Of a DNA stretch of 64,000 bases, positions 1 through 10,905 are shown piece after piece. Location of the stretch: assembly GCA_004794655.1 (NCBI GenBank), contig SMMW01000211.1, positions 310,001 to 374,000 on the forward strand, given 5' to 3'. A model generated the notes under the pieces. The model worked only from the letters and a program-made list of their open reading frames with translations, was not told the origin of the DNA and searched no databases. Every line of letters begins with the position of its first letter. The stretch's first letter is position 1. This DNA comes from Marisa cornuarietis. Taxonomy: Eukaryota; Mollusca; Gastropoda; Architaenioglossa; Ampullariidae. The translations under genes and the position numbers were made by a program.

Positions 1-390
1 AAGACGTGGAAAAGGGGGGGGATGGGTGTGACAAAGGACTAACATTGTGTAGAAGAGTAATGCTTAAGAAAGAGGTGACATTCAGTGCACATTTAAAGGA
101 TTCAATTGTAGGTAGGTGACAGATATGGAAAGGAAGAGAGTTCCATTGTTTCTCTATACAATAACTTAAAATCCTGCGACCATATGTTGTTCTGGTAACA
201 GGAATAGTAAGAAGAGAGTCGTCAGATGAAGAGTGGAGTTGTCTAGCTGGGACATAAGGGAAGAGAAGTTCAGAGAAATAGTCACGGCAGGAGTCACCAA
301 AGAAATTAAAACACAGCACAGACAGTTTGTACTGGATGGGTGGGTAGCCAGTGTAGAAAATGAAGGAGAGGAGTGACATGGTCCCATTCC
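1..390 (-). mobile_element. CR1/L2-like LINE, 3' fragment
   Basis: Read on the minus strand, 385-310 encodes HVTPLLHFLHWLPTHPVQ. This matches the thumb-region motif (HITPVLKSLHWLPV-type) that follows the reverse transcriptase in CR1/L2/Rex-type LINEs. Further down (about 240-170) come frame-shifted traces of the arginine/leucine-rich stretch that precedes the C-terminal GxRSFSxxAPxLWNSLP motif, and near 100-60 a degraded SFKxxLKTHLF-like stretch. The reading is broken by stops, so this is a dead copy. The end near position 1 resembles 44940-45050. The element continues past the left edge. Confidence 0.6.
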
Positions 391-1869
391 CTAGCTCTAT
401 GCACCAGTAGTACCTATAACATGTACAACAGTTGTCAATATATGCATTATATCTGTATTATAGCATGCAGAACACTCCAATATACATACTGGTAGCCTGT
501 AGTACATTACATGACACACAGTTGCCTAGCATGCACCAAGCAACAGCATCTCACACTCTACGCAAAATGACAGTAGTTGACATACACATAATAATACTAA
601 TTAATATTTATACAGACATACCTCTGTGGGGAGCTCATGGCATTTACAACCAAAAAAGAAAGCAAAAAAAAAACAAAAAAAACAACGAAACCCCAAGTAT
701 TGGCAGACACTGACATCTATCTTTATGTGTGTGTGTGTGTGCGCGTGAAAAGCCATTAGACAGCGTTAATACCAACAAAACCAGATTTACATTCAAATAT
801 AGACCAATACCTGAAAAAGAAGTTATTTTATGCATGCATCAGAATATACGTTACGTGACACAGTTGCTTGCACATACAGCAGTGAGGTATTTAAGGGCTT
901 ATAGGTATTGAGGACACAACATGGATATATATATTACAACTCAGGTAAGTGTGCCACAATGTGGACAGACAATAATGAATGAGAAAACATCAAGACTAAC
1001 CAACAATCTCTCTTTTTCTCACATCTGTGCATACATGCACACTTGACTCAAAATAGTGTGACAAGGTCCTAAGTACCATTCTCAGGTTAGTATGCCAAAA
1101 TTTTAACAATTATCCCCAAAAAGGTTCATTTCTGCACTCATCTGTGTCTCTCTTCACATTTTCCCCAAATCTCCTTTTCTTCCTGCCACTCTCTCCTGAA
1201 TAACCTTCCCCACAAAGTTTTCTTGTACCTCTAGTTTCTCCCACAGAAAGAAGTCTCAAAAGTCTAATAACTTAAACTACAAGAGAGTCAATCAGAACAA
1301 TCTAATGTCAGGCCACAAATACCCTGCCCACAATGCCAGATTAAACAGACAACAATAATTGTTTTTCAAAGTGATGATTTACTTACAGTCCCTGTGGTCT
1401 ATGATGCAAGGAAGATATCAATCTGTTATTTGGTTCAAACCTTATTCCAACGCTCACTTTCAACACATTATCAGCCATTTACCCTCAACATCTAACATTA
1501 TTTGACAAGCATTCATCTACTGTTGCTCTATAAATTCTTTTTCTCATACACCATTATCATTTCACACAGTCCACTACACCTTTCCTGCTAAAGCACAGTC
1601 ATCTCCTATAGTCTACTATACACACCTTTCCTTTCCTCATCAAGACTGCAGCTTCTTGTTGTCACTAACATAGTCTGCCACCATTTGTTTCTTTCTCGCC
1701 TTCATAGCTCTAGTATAAACTTCTGGTTTCTAACTGGCAATTGTCACTATCTGCGTTTTGCCATGTTTCCATATCTGCTCCTTGATGTGGTTTCTTACAC
1801 ACCCATCAAGTAAAGTGAAACAGTCTGATATTCCTGAAGACATAATAGGCACTGAAAGAGGTCCACTGT
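391..1869. other. Intron, no recognised element
   Basis: AT-rich intronic DNA of the dystrophin-like gene. It holds an A-rich run near 655-690 and a short GT repeat at 726-745. No exon with dystrophin-like residues and no other gene was seen on either strand. The next exon after the one at 2367-2520 must therefore lie left of the window, or is too diverged to see. Confidence 0.5.
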
Positions 1870-2185
1870 ATCCAGCTGGAGTCTAACACTCTCTGGCACC
1901 AACGATGAATGGACAGAGGTCGTTCTCCTACCAAGCCCCATCAACTTGGAAACCATTACCAGTCAGCCTCTGTCACTCTCATTCTCTTACCACCTTTAAG
2001 TTTAAACCTAAGACGCATCTTTTCAGAACAGAGACTTTACTGCGAACCTGTCCTGACCCTGAGCATGCCTATGTCTGTATTTACTTCAGGTATGAGCAGG
2101 TATTTGTGTTGTAAAAGTGAATATGGGTGCAAATTGTTGGAAAAGCCCTCTATAAAAGTCCATTATTATTATTATTATCAATGTC
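1870..2185 (+). mobile_element. CR1/L2-like LINE 3' end with ATT tail
   Basis: The plus strand from 1905 encodes NGQRSFSYQAPSTWKPLP followed by TTFKFKPKTHLF. This is the conserved C-terminal signature of CR1/L2-type LINE ORF2 (GxRSFSYAAPxLWNSLP, then SFKxxLKTHLF). A short 3' untranslated part ends in CTCTATAAAAGTCC and an (ATT)n tail at 2163-2180, as expected of this group. Only the last 300 bp are present, a typical 5'-truncated insertion lying antisense to the host gene. Confidence 0.75.
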
Positions 2186-2366
2186 TGCTAAGTCGATGGC
2201 TTGTTACACTCACTTGTGTATCTTATGTCTAAGGTTACCTCTTCAATGTGGACACTTCTTTGTCAAAATGCAATTTTCTGTTGTAACTGTTTCCTCCTCT
2301 TTCTTTTCATCCAGACTACTTTCTCAGCTGCCAGTTCTGTTCCCTCATTCCCACGGTTTTACATAC

Positions 2367-2520
2367 CTATTTTCTCAAAAGCCTTTTGCCACCGCTGTGT
2401 CAGTTGGTGCAAATCTTCTTTAATAGACTCTGTGGATCGGAATTGTCTCATGATTTGTTCCCCATGAATTTTTAGGCGTTCCACTCGATCTTGATGAGCT
2501 TGCATAGCACGCAGTTTGAT
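2367..2520 (-). CDS. DMD: Dystrophin-like exon: spectrin repeat 5, C-terminal part
   Basis: Thirteenth and last visible exon in transcript order. It encodes 51 codons plus one base, including QDRVERLKIHGEQ and LTQRWQKAFEKI. In vertebrate dystrophin the equivalent stretch of rod repeat 5 contains QPQIERLKIQ. The donor on the minus strand is ATAG followed by GTATGT, close to consensus. The acceptor is a tandem CAGCAG, so the exon starts at 2520 or 2523. I chose 2520 because the residue spacing from the preceding exon then equals that of vertebrate dystrophin. Entry phase is 0 and exit phase 1. The protein links cortical actin to the dystroglycan complex; this part is a structural triple helix. 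Confidence 0.9.
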
Positions 2521-3143
2521 CTGCTGACAAAAAGCGACACTGTTAATACATTTTGGACTGTGTGTCAATAATACTAGCACATGTAACAGGACTACTGTTT
2601 TACTTCACATAGCATGTCAGCCATATGCTGAAAAGGATACACTTTGTGCTTTATTACTAAAAAATACTCATTTATGATGACAGCCTCGACAACATCATAT
2701 TACCAAGAACTTGTTTATGCCTTTGTCACACCCACCCAGTCAGAATTAAGATTGATAAGGAATAATTTGTTGGTAACTTTCTTTTAAGCCACATAGACTG
2801 TATTCTACACCAGCTAAATGACAGTTGGATGACACTCTACTAATGATACCATAGCTGCAAGATTTTACCCTCATAATTATGTAAGCTGTAGGATTGGACC
2901 CTAATACTGCCAAGACCTAACTAAATAACTGCTGGAGTCTGCCCAAGTGTTTAGATGGCTTTTTGCTATGGATGTGATAGTAGTAAAGTCCCAGCTACAT
3001 TTATAACCTGATGGAGTAATGGATGTTCTTTTTCACTCAAATCAATATCTTCGTTGATTACTCAACAATATTCCTAGTAAGTCTGGAATCGTGAGATGGA
3101 ACAAATGATAGCATTATTCCTACTGTAGAAACTGCTCACTGAC
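2521..3143. other. Short intron, nothing recognised
   Basis: A 623-bp AT-rich intron between the two rod exons. No repeat, RNA gene or additional open frame with similarity to known proteins was recognised. Confidence 0.6.
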
Positions 3144-3385
3144 CCTGCACTGATCAAGCTGCTTGGTGATCTCTTGTGCCTCCTCTGCTATCTTCTCAGT
3201 GTTGCCCACCCACTTCTCATAGCCAGCTATCAGTTCTAACAAAGCTAACAATTCTGTGGAGAACTTCTTGGTCTCAAAGTTACGATCCACAATCATTCTT
3301 GTCTCTGTGAGAGACCTGCTGAGGCGATCCCAGCGTTCATCCAGTTGTCTGATGGCTGCTGCCGTGGGTTCTTGGGGCTCTCCCG
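3144..3385 (-). CDS. DMD: Dystrophin-like exon: end of spectrin repeat 4, start of repeat 5
   Basis: Encodes 80 codons preceded by two bases that complete a split codon. AAAIRQLDERWDRLSRSLTE parallels the SEQLNSRWIEFCQLLSE segment of vertebrate repeat 4 with its invariant tryptophan. LLALLELIAGYEKWVG starts repeat 5, again with the conserved W. Acceptor is TTTTGTTTCCAG. The in-frame donor is AGG followed by GTCAGT, which is weak; a stronger-looking GTGAGC lies four bases further on but would break phase with the next exon. The 242-bp length gives exit phase 0. Confidence 0.9.
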
Positions 3386-3616
3386 CTGGAAACAAAACAT
3401 TGATCTCAACTACATCATAGTGGACATAAACAGCTCTATTTTATTTAGCATTAAGGAAATCTGGAAAGCTAATGCAGATGTATCTTTGAAACACACTAGG
3501 CAGAATTTTACAATTTTTCTGAGTTAAAAGTAAAGCTAGCTCATGAATGTTCAGTTCTACTCAAACTCTTTCTCACAATAATAAATCTGCACTTCTATGG
3601 ATGCAGCTCATCTCAC

Positions 3617-3704
3617 CTATCTTTAGCTCTGTAATAACTCTCTTCCCAAGGGTAATCACTCTCTGCACATCTATTTGATGAGAGCGGATAGAATTTTCTG
3701 CATC
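3617..3704 (-). CDS. DMD: Dystrophin-like exon: spectrin repeat 4, middle
   Basis: An 88-bp exon of 29 codons plus one base. It encodes DAENSIRSHQIDVQRVITLG and ends KRVITELKI. The counterpart is helix B of vertebrate dystrophin repeat 4, which likewise runs into a short linker before the W-containing helix C. The acceptor has a strong pyrimidine tract (CTTTTTTTTCCAG) and the donor is ATAG followed by GTGAGA. Entry phase 0, exit phase 1, compatible with both neighbours. Identification rests mainly on position and phase because the helix B sequence is poorly conserved. Confidence 0.85.
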
Positions 3705-3774
3705 CTGGAAAAAAAAGCAGTCTATACTCTCTTTGACACCCTTGTTTTCTGCTGCAGAAGCACTCACGTGGAGC

Positions 3775-3915
3775 ATGCTCTTTCTCTCTTCCCCTTTCTT
3801 TCTCTTTCTCAGAGATGTAGTTTCTCTCTCTCACTCAGAGCTGCAGTTTTTTTTCTCTCTCTCTCACACACACAGCTGTAGTTTTTCTCTCTCTCGCTCA
3901 GAGCTGTAGTTCAGA
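3775..3915. repeat. CT-rich imperfect tandem repeat
   Basis: Three to four copies of a unit of about 45 bp containing a CTCTCTCTC run, then CAGAGCTGCAG or CAGAGCTGTAG. It lies in the intron directly upstream (in transcript sense) of the exon ending at 3704. Small open frames here come from the low-complexity sequence. Confidence 0.8.
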
Positions 3916-4474
3916 TTACTTAACCAAGTACTCTGTACACATAACATGACATGCACAGTTAATGTGCCTGCAGGTCTTCAGAATCAAATGACATGGAGGT
4001 TCTCAAACAATCTCAAATAAGAAATCTTTTCCCCGCTGCAATAAACCTTGTCATCAAAAGTTAGTACTAAGTTTAGCTTTGGCAAAAAGTGATGAAGTAA
4101 ACTTTCATCATATTATCCTAAATTGTATTTTTATTATAACTATAGGGTTTTAACTCAAAGTTCAATGTTAATTTCTGTCACAAATATTACCATATGTCTT
4201 TTTACTAGAGTTTTTATGGCATCATGTGGTCAGTACACATACCATTCCACAATAACAATAATTAACATGAAACTGTTTGTGTGCATGAGGTCCACATGTC
4301 TAGCTAATGGTTGTCACGTCTGTGTTTCAGTGTAGTATTGTCAAATGCAGAGGACATGTACAAAATACAAATACAGCAAAACTAATCAATTTCAGGAAAT
4401 TGTTTTGTCTGCCAACAGATTACTGTATAGATGCCCAAATCTAATTGATCCAACACTGTAAAGACCCCCCATAC

Positions 4475-4738
4475 CTGAATAAGAACACGCTGCTCTTCCA
4501 CTGTGAAGGGCTCCATGGGATTGTTGACCGCCAGAAGTTGCAGTGTGGCCTCCGTGGATGAAAACCACTCTTTCAACTGTGTCAGTTGCATCTCAAACTC
4601 CATGCGTTGTGCTGACTCTGTTTTGCGTTTCTTGGCTACAGAAAGTAACGAAGATGTCTGTCTGTCTGTGCTCTCCTCTCCAGTATCTCCCTCATAAAGC
4701 TCGGAGATTCGGCCAAGTTCCACACCAGAACTGGCAAT
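4475..4738 (-). CDS. DMD: Dystrophin-like exon: hinge-2-like linker and start of spectrin repeat 4
   Basis: A 264-bp, 88-codon exon with phase 0 at both ends. Its first half is a polar acidic linker (LYEGDTGEESTDRQT) ending in the basic VAKKRKTESAQ. This sits where vertebrate dystrophin has hinge 2, whose end is also basic (KKRQ). The second half starts repeat 4: LTQLKEWFSSTEATLQLL, with the conserved W of helix A. Donor is CAG followed by GTATGG; acceptor is GTTGTGGCAG with a weak pyrimidine tract, so the upstream boundary is a little less certain. Unlike vertebrate hinge 2 it has no polyproline run. Confidence 0.88.
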
Positions 4739-5014
4739 CTGCCACAACAGGTCCCAAACCAGTCACCATACAGCGAACTGCCTTCTATTGTCATATATGC
4801 TGATTTTGGGACTTTGTATTGCCAAGTGGTGAATGAAACAAAAACATACTCGGATTTGAACTTTCAAAAAACATCAAACAAATGTGTGTTTCTTACATTT
4901 TGTGATGTTCTTTTATGCAGTGAGTGTTTTATATTGTGAAAAATATTGTGCTCTTGTCTTATTTTTATGTTTTTTTCTGTCCAGTTCTGTGGTGGTTTTG
5001 TTGTGTGTGTTATG

Positions 5015-5245
5015 CATTATATATACACACACCTGTATTATGTATTATATAAACAACTATGTTATTGTATTGCCATTCCTGTGCTGTAAACTGAGGTATT
5101 ATATATATATATACTGTACATATAATAACATATACACCTGTGCTCTATATTATATGAACACCTATGTAACTAGGTTACTTTGTTATAAATACACCTATGC
5201 TATGTATTATACAGTATATACACCTGTCTTATGTATTATATAGGT
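5015..5245. repeat. TA-rich imperfect tandem repeat
   Basis: Repeats built from TATTATAT and ACACCTGTA-like words, with a unit near 45 bp and much variation. They lie in the intron right after the donor of the exon ending at 5249. Spurious tyrosine/isoleucine-rich reading frames arise here. Confidence 0.7.
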
Positions 5246-5248
5246 TAC

Positions 5249-5428
5249 CTTGTTACTTTGGTATTCCATTTGCTGCACAAGCTGCTCCCAGCGTTCTTGA
5301 AGATTTTCAAGGAGGGTTGCTATGCTGGCCACAGCAGCTGGGCTTTCCACATAGCGTACAATCTGCTGGCCACATTCGTTGAGGGCATCAAACCTCCTTA
5401 CTTGTTCCCCCATGTCATTTTCTATAGC
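5249..5428 (-). CDS. DMD: Dystrophin-like exon: spectrin repeat 3, C-terminal two helices
   Basis: A 180-bp exon of exactly 60 codons, phase 0 to 0. It encodes AIENDMGEQVRRFDALNE and ends with LLENLQERWEQLVQQMEYQS. The ERWEQLVQQ segment corresponds to RCWDNLVQKLE of vertebrate dystrophin repeat 3 helix C. The acceptor is CTCTTCTCTTTGCAG and the donor AAG followed by GTAACC. Exon order and phase fit directly between the exons at 8357 and 4738. Confidence 0.92.
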
Positions 5429-5537
5429 CTGCAAAGAGAAGAGCTCCCTTATTTACCAATGTCATTGGAACTTTGAAATAGAACACTGTGTAGCCTAACA
5501 TTAACCCAAACAATCAAACTGCCCCCGAAGTTTACAT

Positions 5538-5760
5538 TCATCACACAAAAGATATCACTGTAAACTGTACACTGTGTTCTGTGCAGCTTCTAACCACCAC
5601 ACAAAGCATACTACTGTAAACTGTATTCTGTGCAGGTCCTAACCCACCACACAAAACATACCACTGTAAACTGTAAACTGTGTTCTGTGCAGGTCCTAAC
5701 CCACCACACAAAACATACCACTGTAAACTGTAAACTGCATTCTGTGCAGGTCCTAACCCT
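5538..5760. repeat. Minisatellite, about 57-bp unit, 3-4 copies
   Basis: Tandem copies of a unit containing CACACAAAACATACCACTG and TTCTGTGCAGGTCCTAACCC. Units differ by small indels and substitutions. Intronic, about 110 bp upstream of the acceptor of the exon at 5428. Confidence 0.85.
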
Positions 5761-6099
5761 TTTTACACCATGCCACAAACAGTGACATTGTAAGAGGCCT
5801 TAATTGGAGATGGACTTGTGGGAAGCGGTTTGATCACACTATTAAACAAAATTGATTTCTTGCTCTTTTTACAGGCTTTGTTTTCTGCTTCAACCATGTT
5901 TTCTGCCAGTTACCCAAGATTCATGTGCAGCAATTTGTTGCACACTTAACAGTGCAACTGCATTGAATGCAGCCTTGGCTGCCTGTCAATGACTGGGAAG
6001 ATGCAACGGTTCGTAGTGACTTCTTTTCTGTGCCCACAGATTCCAGTATACAGAATGGAAAACTCACTTCATGTTCTATTCTAGTTTGTAGAAAACGTC

Positions 6100-7420
6100 C
6101 TCAACCTTCATGATAATTGCAAAAATGCTTCTTGGATCACCACGACCTCTGTCAACATCTGGTATACGGCTGTGTACATTATCTTCAACTTTTGCCGGTG
6201 GGAATTTTGCATCTGAATTTTTAAGCATCTTCGCACCTTGAGCTTGCAAACTAACATGAGCTGCTGACCTCTTCTTCCTGATTTCTTATGACATAGCCTA
6301 CAAGTGATTATACCACCATACCTTTCATCTGCTTCATTACTTATTCCACAAATTGCATGGACATCTTTGCTGCAGGACCCACAAGAATGGGCTGAAGTGC
6401 ACTCTTTTTCATACACTACACAGAATATTTTTGCATTGCTGTTGTCAGGCAACCGGTCTGGACTTTCCAAAGGTTTCACCACCACCATGGCTGCAGCTTC
6501 ATTTTTGGAGGCGGTCCATGCATTTATAAGCATCCTCCATTTCTTATTCCACATTTTCAAGGTCTACATCTGTAACTAAGTTATCGACAACCTCCCCTGG
6601 CAGATCGGAAGTACACAGCCCCACTTTTGTTTTGCAGTCAAACATGGCCTCATAAGGAGACCGCTGAATGCCTTGGTGAAAAGAATTGCTTTTCATGAAT
6701 TGAATAAATCAGAGACCCTCAGCCCAATGTGTTGATTCATTTGTGTGCAAACATGTCATTATCATATTCTGAACATCTTGGATGGCACGTTCAACAGAAC
6801 CTTGGCTTTGGCTATGCCTCGGCTTTTCGTGTACCAGTCTCAGTTCAGGCCATATTTTCTTTAGTTCATTTATAACTTGGTTTGCAAATTCTCTCCCATT
6901 ATCTAATTGAAGCACAGTTGGAGCACCTATAGTGATGAAGATATCAAGTGGCTGGTAACGAACTTCTTCTGCTCTTTTACTTTTCAGAGGTCATAATGGT
7001 ACAAACTTTGTTAAATGATCCTGATAATTGAGTATAAACTTGTGCTCGCCATCAGGGTTACTTTGCATGTCTATAGGATCTGCCTGGCATCTTGAGTTAA
7101 ATTAAATATCAAAGGTTTAGAAATTAAACCTTTCTTAGGATTTGAAAATTTTATCTGACATGGTTTGCATAAGTGGAGATACACTGTAAAGACTTCTTTG
7201 GTGATATTTTTGTATTTAGTTTGTAGCTCCTTTTCCATCTGTGTGTGACCTCTGTTTCCAATTTCAAGTGGGTATCGTGTAGTATGTCAGATAATTCTTT
7301 TGTATGCACATAGTACAAAATGCCGCTGCTGTCTCCTGTTACTGGCACAGTAAGTTTTTCTTTGCCATTAACTTCAGTAACATCATATTTTCTTAGTTGT
7401 GATAACAGTCAACACTTTCT
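6100..7420 (-). pseudogene. Decayed DDE integrase of a Gypsy/Ginger-like element (KRBA2/SCAND3-type)
   Basis: Read on the minus strand with frameshifts and stops. First comes a zinc-binding-like N-terminus (ILYYVHTKELSDILHDTHL near 7310, then LCKPCQIKF near 7160). Next is an integrase core with DLIDMQSNPDGEHKFIL (first D), VLQLDNGREF near 6910 (second D) and RHSQSQGSVERAIQDVQN near 6800 (catalytic E). Below about 6480 a cysteine-rich tail (CSKDVHAICG...CRLC) resembles the zinc-knuckle tail of host-domesticated integrases of the KRBA2/SCAND3 group. In-frame stops separate the pieces, so it is not functional. It is inserted antisense or sense-neutral within an intron. Confidence 0.8.
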
Positions 7421-8356
7421 TTTTTCTGCTTTGCTTTAGCCTGTTTAATGTCCTGTAGAAAAAGCGCAGTATTTGTCTCTGGTAAAAATCCCGCTATTAT
7501 TTGCTTTTTCTTGCAGCTAAGTATTCAAAGTATCAGAGAACTTGATTTTCATATCAATTGTTGGTTCCACATTTATGTGTATTCCAACTTCACCCAGAAT
7601 ATTAGTCCTGTCAGAAGTAGCCATGAGACAATCTATGGAATAACAATTATGAATACTTGAAATTTCAATATCGTTACAGGGGATACAGTCCCAGTAAATT
7701 TTGTTCTGTTGCTGATTAGCACAATCATTTGAAGGAAAACGTGTCGTAGCAAACATCGTTTATTAACCTCATGGTTACTGTATGCTCCTTCTACGAATAT
7801 TTCATCACGCATACCCATGTTATACGTGCTTTATGACTTAACGTTTGAACTGAAAGCGTTCATAAAGAATATTATAGACATATGAGGAATACCATATTCA
7901 CAATGAAACCGCTATGTCAGAATAATAAGAACAAATCACAGAGGCAGGATCTTCTCCGAAAAGCAGCAGAAAAATGCAATATTATTGTCGCAACGTGGCA
8001 CCTTCCTTGTTAGCATGTGCATGCCACCATCACACAGCAAGCGAAAGGTGTGCTGCCTACAGAAAAGTCTTGCATCAGCCCACTGAACTTTGGCTTGGGA
8101 TTTCCCACTGCTTCGCGAAATGGCCAGACAAAGTAGCACATACACTAGTCATTTCAATTACATCGGACCTAGGCCACACCTCTCGGCCAAAGTGTGAGAG
8201 TGTTATCTTAGATGATCAACTCTCTCAGAATAAGGAGACAATGCATAAAAACATAATAAACCCTGACTACAGTAAAGACTCAAACAAGATACAGATCAAA
8301 GGAAGACTATCTGACTGGCAGAAGCTAAATAATAGTTAAAGCCAACCTGTTCTCAC
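7421..8356. other. Intron, possible remnant of the same integrase element
   Basis: The minus strand just above 7420 still reads LRKYDVTEVNGKEKLTV, the segment that precedes the integrase zinc domain in this family, so the element probably reaches some way into this interval. Beyond about 7500 I recognise no protein motif; scattered open frames of 60-120 codons have no visible family signature. Confidence 0.4.
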
Positions 8357-8598
8357 CTTAAGATGCTTCACCTGCATGATGACCTGATCTGTGTCCGTCA
8401 GGTCAGCATGGCTCATCTGCTTTAGCACCAATTCTTTGGCAGTAAGCCAATCCTGAAACTTATTTTGCTCATCAGAAAACTGTTGCCAGCGCAACAAAAC
8501 CTCCTGTAGCACCACCCACTGCTCTTCGGTCCATCGGCAAACAGCTGCCCATCGAGAGCCTAGCTTCTCCAGCTGCTTCTCCATTGCTAGGCATGCAG
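8357..8598 (-). CDS. DMD: Dystrophin-like exon: end of spectrin repeat 2, start of repeat 3
   Basis: The most diagnostic exon. It begins with two bases that complete an alanine codon and then has 80 codons. WAAVCRWTEEQWVVLQEVLL matches vertebrate dystrophin ANICRWTEDRWVLLQDILL almost residue for residue; CRWTE is a hallmark of dystrophin/utrophin repeat 2. It continues with EQNKFQDWLTAKELVLKQM, the start of repeat 3. Acceptor is TTTGCTGACAG, donor AAG followed by GTGAGA. The 242-bp length gives exit phase 0, matching the exon at 5428. Confidence 0.97.
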
Positions 8599-9639
8599 CT
8601 GTCAGCAAACACACATGTACATATACATACATATGTATACACATGTCTGTACACATCAACACACACACACACATGCATGTGCAACTTTCCCTCTAAGCAA
8701 ACATACAAAAATGTAAGCACTGTGTGGATATGTAGCAGCTATTATAAAATAGAAAGAACACAAAACCTTCATGGACAAGGAATGTATGGTGCAAATTGTT
8801 CACCAATGGCTACAAGTGCAACCAAGTTCTAACAAATCTAGGCATTTATTAAGGACACACTTGAACTGAACAAAATGGATATTCAATAAAAATATTTTTG
8901 TAACATTTCTTTCCAATAAAATATCGTTTAAAGCAAGCTTTTTGGTTGAGTCGCCCTTAAATTTTAGTGATGATTTAGTAATTGCACCGAAAAGAGAAAA
9001 TATTTGTAAGATTTCAACCCCTTCTGGCAACAGAGTAACCCCTAATATGACACAGTTTGCTTAATAACTTGATTAAAATAAATAAAAGTCTTCCTCTCTA
9101 TGTAGTTATTTGTGCTTAGTCATCTTATTGTTTGTATTAATCCTCATATTAATGTGTCAAAATACAGATTACATCATACAGATTAGCATATTTTGCAAAA
9201 CGAAGCAAATTATTTTGCAGGTCAGTAAATAAATACTTTAAATTTGAGGATGAAGTCTTGTGATTTCCAATAAAATGGCAGAGAAAATGCTGAAAGTATA
9301 ACTGTTATTATAGCAACAGATTACATTCAGAAGACTAACATCTCATTTTGAGCAAGTGTTGTACCTGTAGCTCATGATTGAAAATTTTGTATAAGTGATG
9401 AATTTACTTTTTTCATTTGTCAAATGGGAAAACTATTAATATTAGTATTAAATTATCCCAGTCTTAACTAAATACCATGACCTTTCCATATCTTGTAGGC
9501 ATGTTGAAAAAGTTTTCTTGCTTATAAAGCCCCCAAAAACTATTTCCTTTTTTTTTCATGACTTTTCTAAACTGAATGAACTCTGTGTACCTGCACTACT
9601 AGAGTATCTCAAATGCTTGCCACTCATATCTTTACTACA
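8599..9639. other. Intron, nothing recognised
   Basis: AT-rich intron sequence with no recognisable transposon, RNA gene or coding exon on either strand. A short CA/TG-rich stretch at 8605-8680 directly follows the acceptor side of the exon. Confidence 0.5.
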
Positions 9640-10811
9640 GATGTAGCCCTGGCAAGTACATGATGCATGTACCACTACTATAGATGTAACCCTAGGGAGT
9701 ACATGACACCTGTGCCTGTATTATAGATGTAACCCTAGGGAGTACATGACACCTGTACCTCTAAGATGTAGCCCTAGAGAGTATGACACCTGTACCTCTA
9801 CTAGGATGTAACCCTAGGGGGTACATGACACCTGTGCCTGTATTATAGATGTAACCCTAGGGAGTACATGACACCTGTACCTCTACTAAGATGTAACCCT
9901 AGTGAGTACATGACACCTGTGCCTGTATTATAGATGTAACCCTAGGGAGTACATGACACCTGTACCTCTACTAAGATGTAACCCTAGGGAGTACATGACA
10001 CCTGTGCCTGTATTATAGATGTAACACTAGGGAGTACATGACACCTGTACCTCTACTAAGATGTAACCCTAGGGAGTACATGACACCTGTGCCTGTATTA
10101 TAGATGTAACCCTAGGGAGTACATGACACCTGTACCTCTAAGATGTAGCCCTAGAGAGTATGACACCTGTACCTCTACTAGGATGTAACCCTAGGGGGTA
10201 CATGACACCTGTGCCTGTATTATAGATGTAACCCTAGGGAGTACATGACACCTGTACCTCTAAGATGTAACCCTAGTGAGTACATGACACCTGTGCCTGT
10301 ATTATAGATGTAACCCTAGGGAGTACATGACACCTGTACCTCTACTAAGATGTAACCCTAGGGAGTACATGACACCTGTGCCTGTATTATAGATGTAACA
10401 CTAGGGAGTACATGACACCTGTGCCTGTATTATAGATGTAACACTAGGGAGTACATGACAGCTGTGCCTCTAAGATAGATATAACCCTAGGGAGTACATG
10501 ACAGCTGTGTCTTTAAGATAGATGTAACCCTAGGGAGTACATGACAGCTGTGCCTGTATTATAGATGTAACACTAGGGAGTACATGACAGCTGTGCCTCT
10601 AAGACAGATGTAACACTAGGGAGTACATGGCACCTGTTTCTCTAAGATAGATGTAACACTAGGGAGTACATGACAGCTGTGCCTCTAAGACAGATATAAC
10701 ACTAGGGAGTACATGGCACCTGTTTCTCTAAGATAGATGTAACCCTAGGGAGTACACGACAGCTGTGCCTCTAAGATAGATGTAACACTAGGGAGTACAC
10801 GACAGCTGTAC
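9640..10811. repeat. Minisatellite of 39-43 bp, containing a copied splice-donor context
   Basis: About 27 tandem units built from GATGTAACCCTAGGGAGTAC followed by ATGACACCTGTGCCTG or ATGACACCTGTACCTCTACT. Length classes are 43, 42 and 39 bp, and the arrangement of classes repeats, suggesting block duplication. The array runs right up to the exon at 10812. On the minus strand the unit end TAGTAGAG-GTACAG equals the last exonic bases plus the donor of that exon. Confidence 0.93.
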
Positions 10812-10905
10812 CTCTACTATCAGCACTGGAATCATCTACCACCACAACCATGTTCTGAAGACTATCCACTCGCTTCTGTTGTTCTTCTAGTGACTGCTGG
10901 ATCAT
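10812..10905 (-). CDS. DMD: Dystrophin-like exon: spectrin repeat 2, middle
   Basis: A short 94-bp exon that automated ORF calling would miss. It encodes MIQQSLEEQQKRVDSLQNMV and continues VVVDDSSADSR. Vertebrate dystrophin has EQVRVNSLTHMVVVVDESSGD here, so the VVVVD(D/E)SS block is unmistakable. Acceptor is GTGTTGCAG; donor is GAG followed by GTACAG, a mediocre donor. Entry phase 0; it leaves one base that joins the CT at the start of the 8598 exon to give alanine. Confidence 0.95.
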
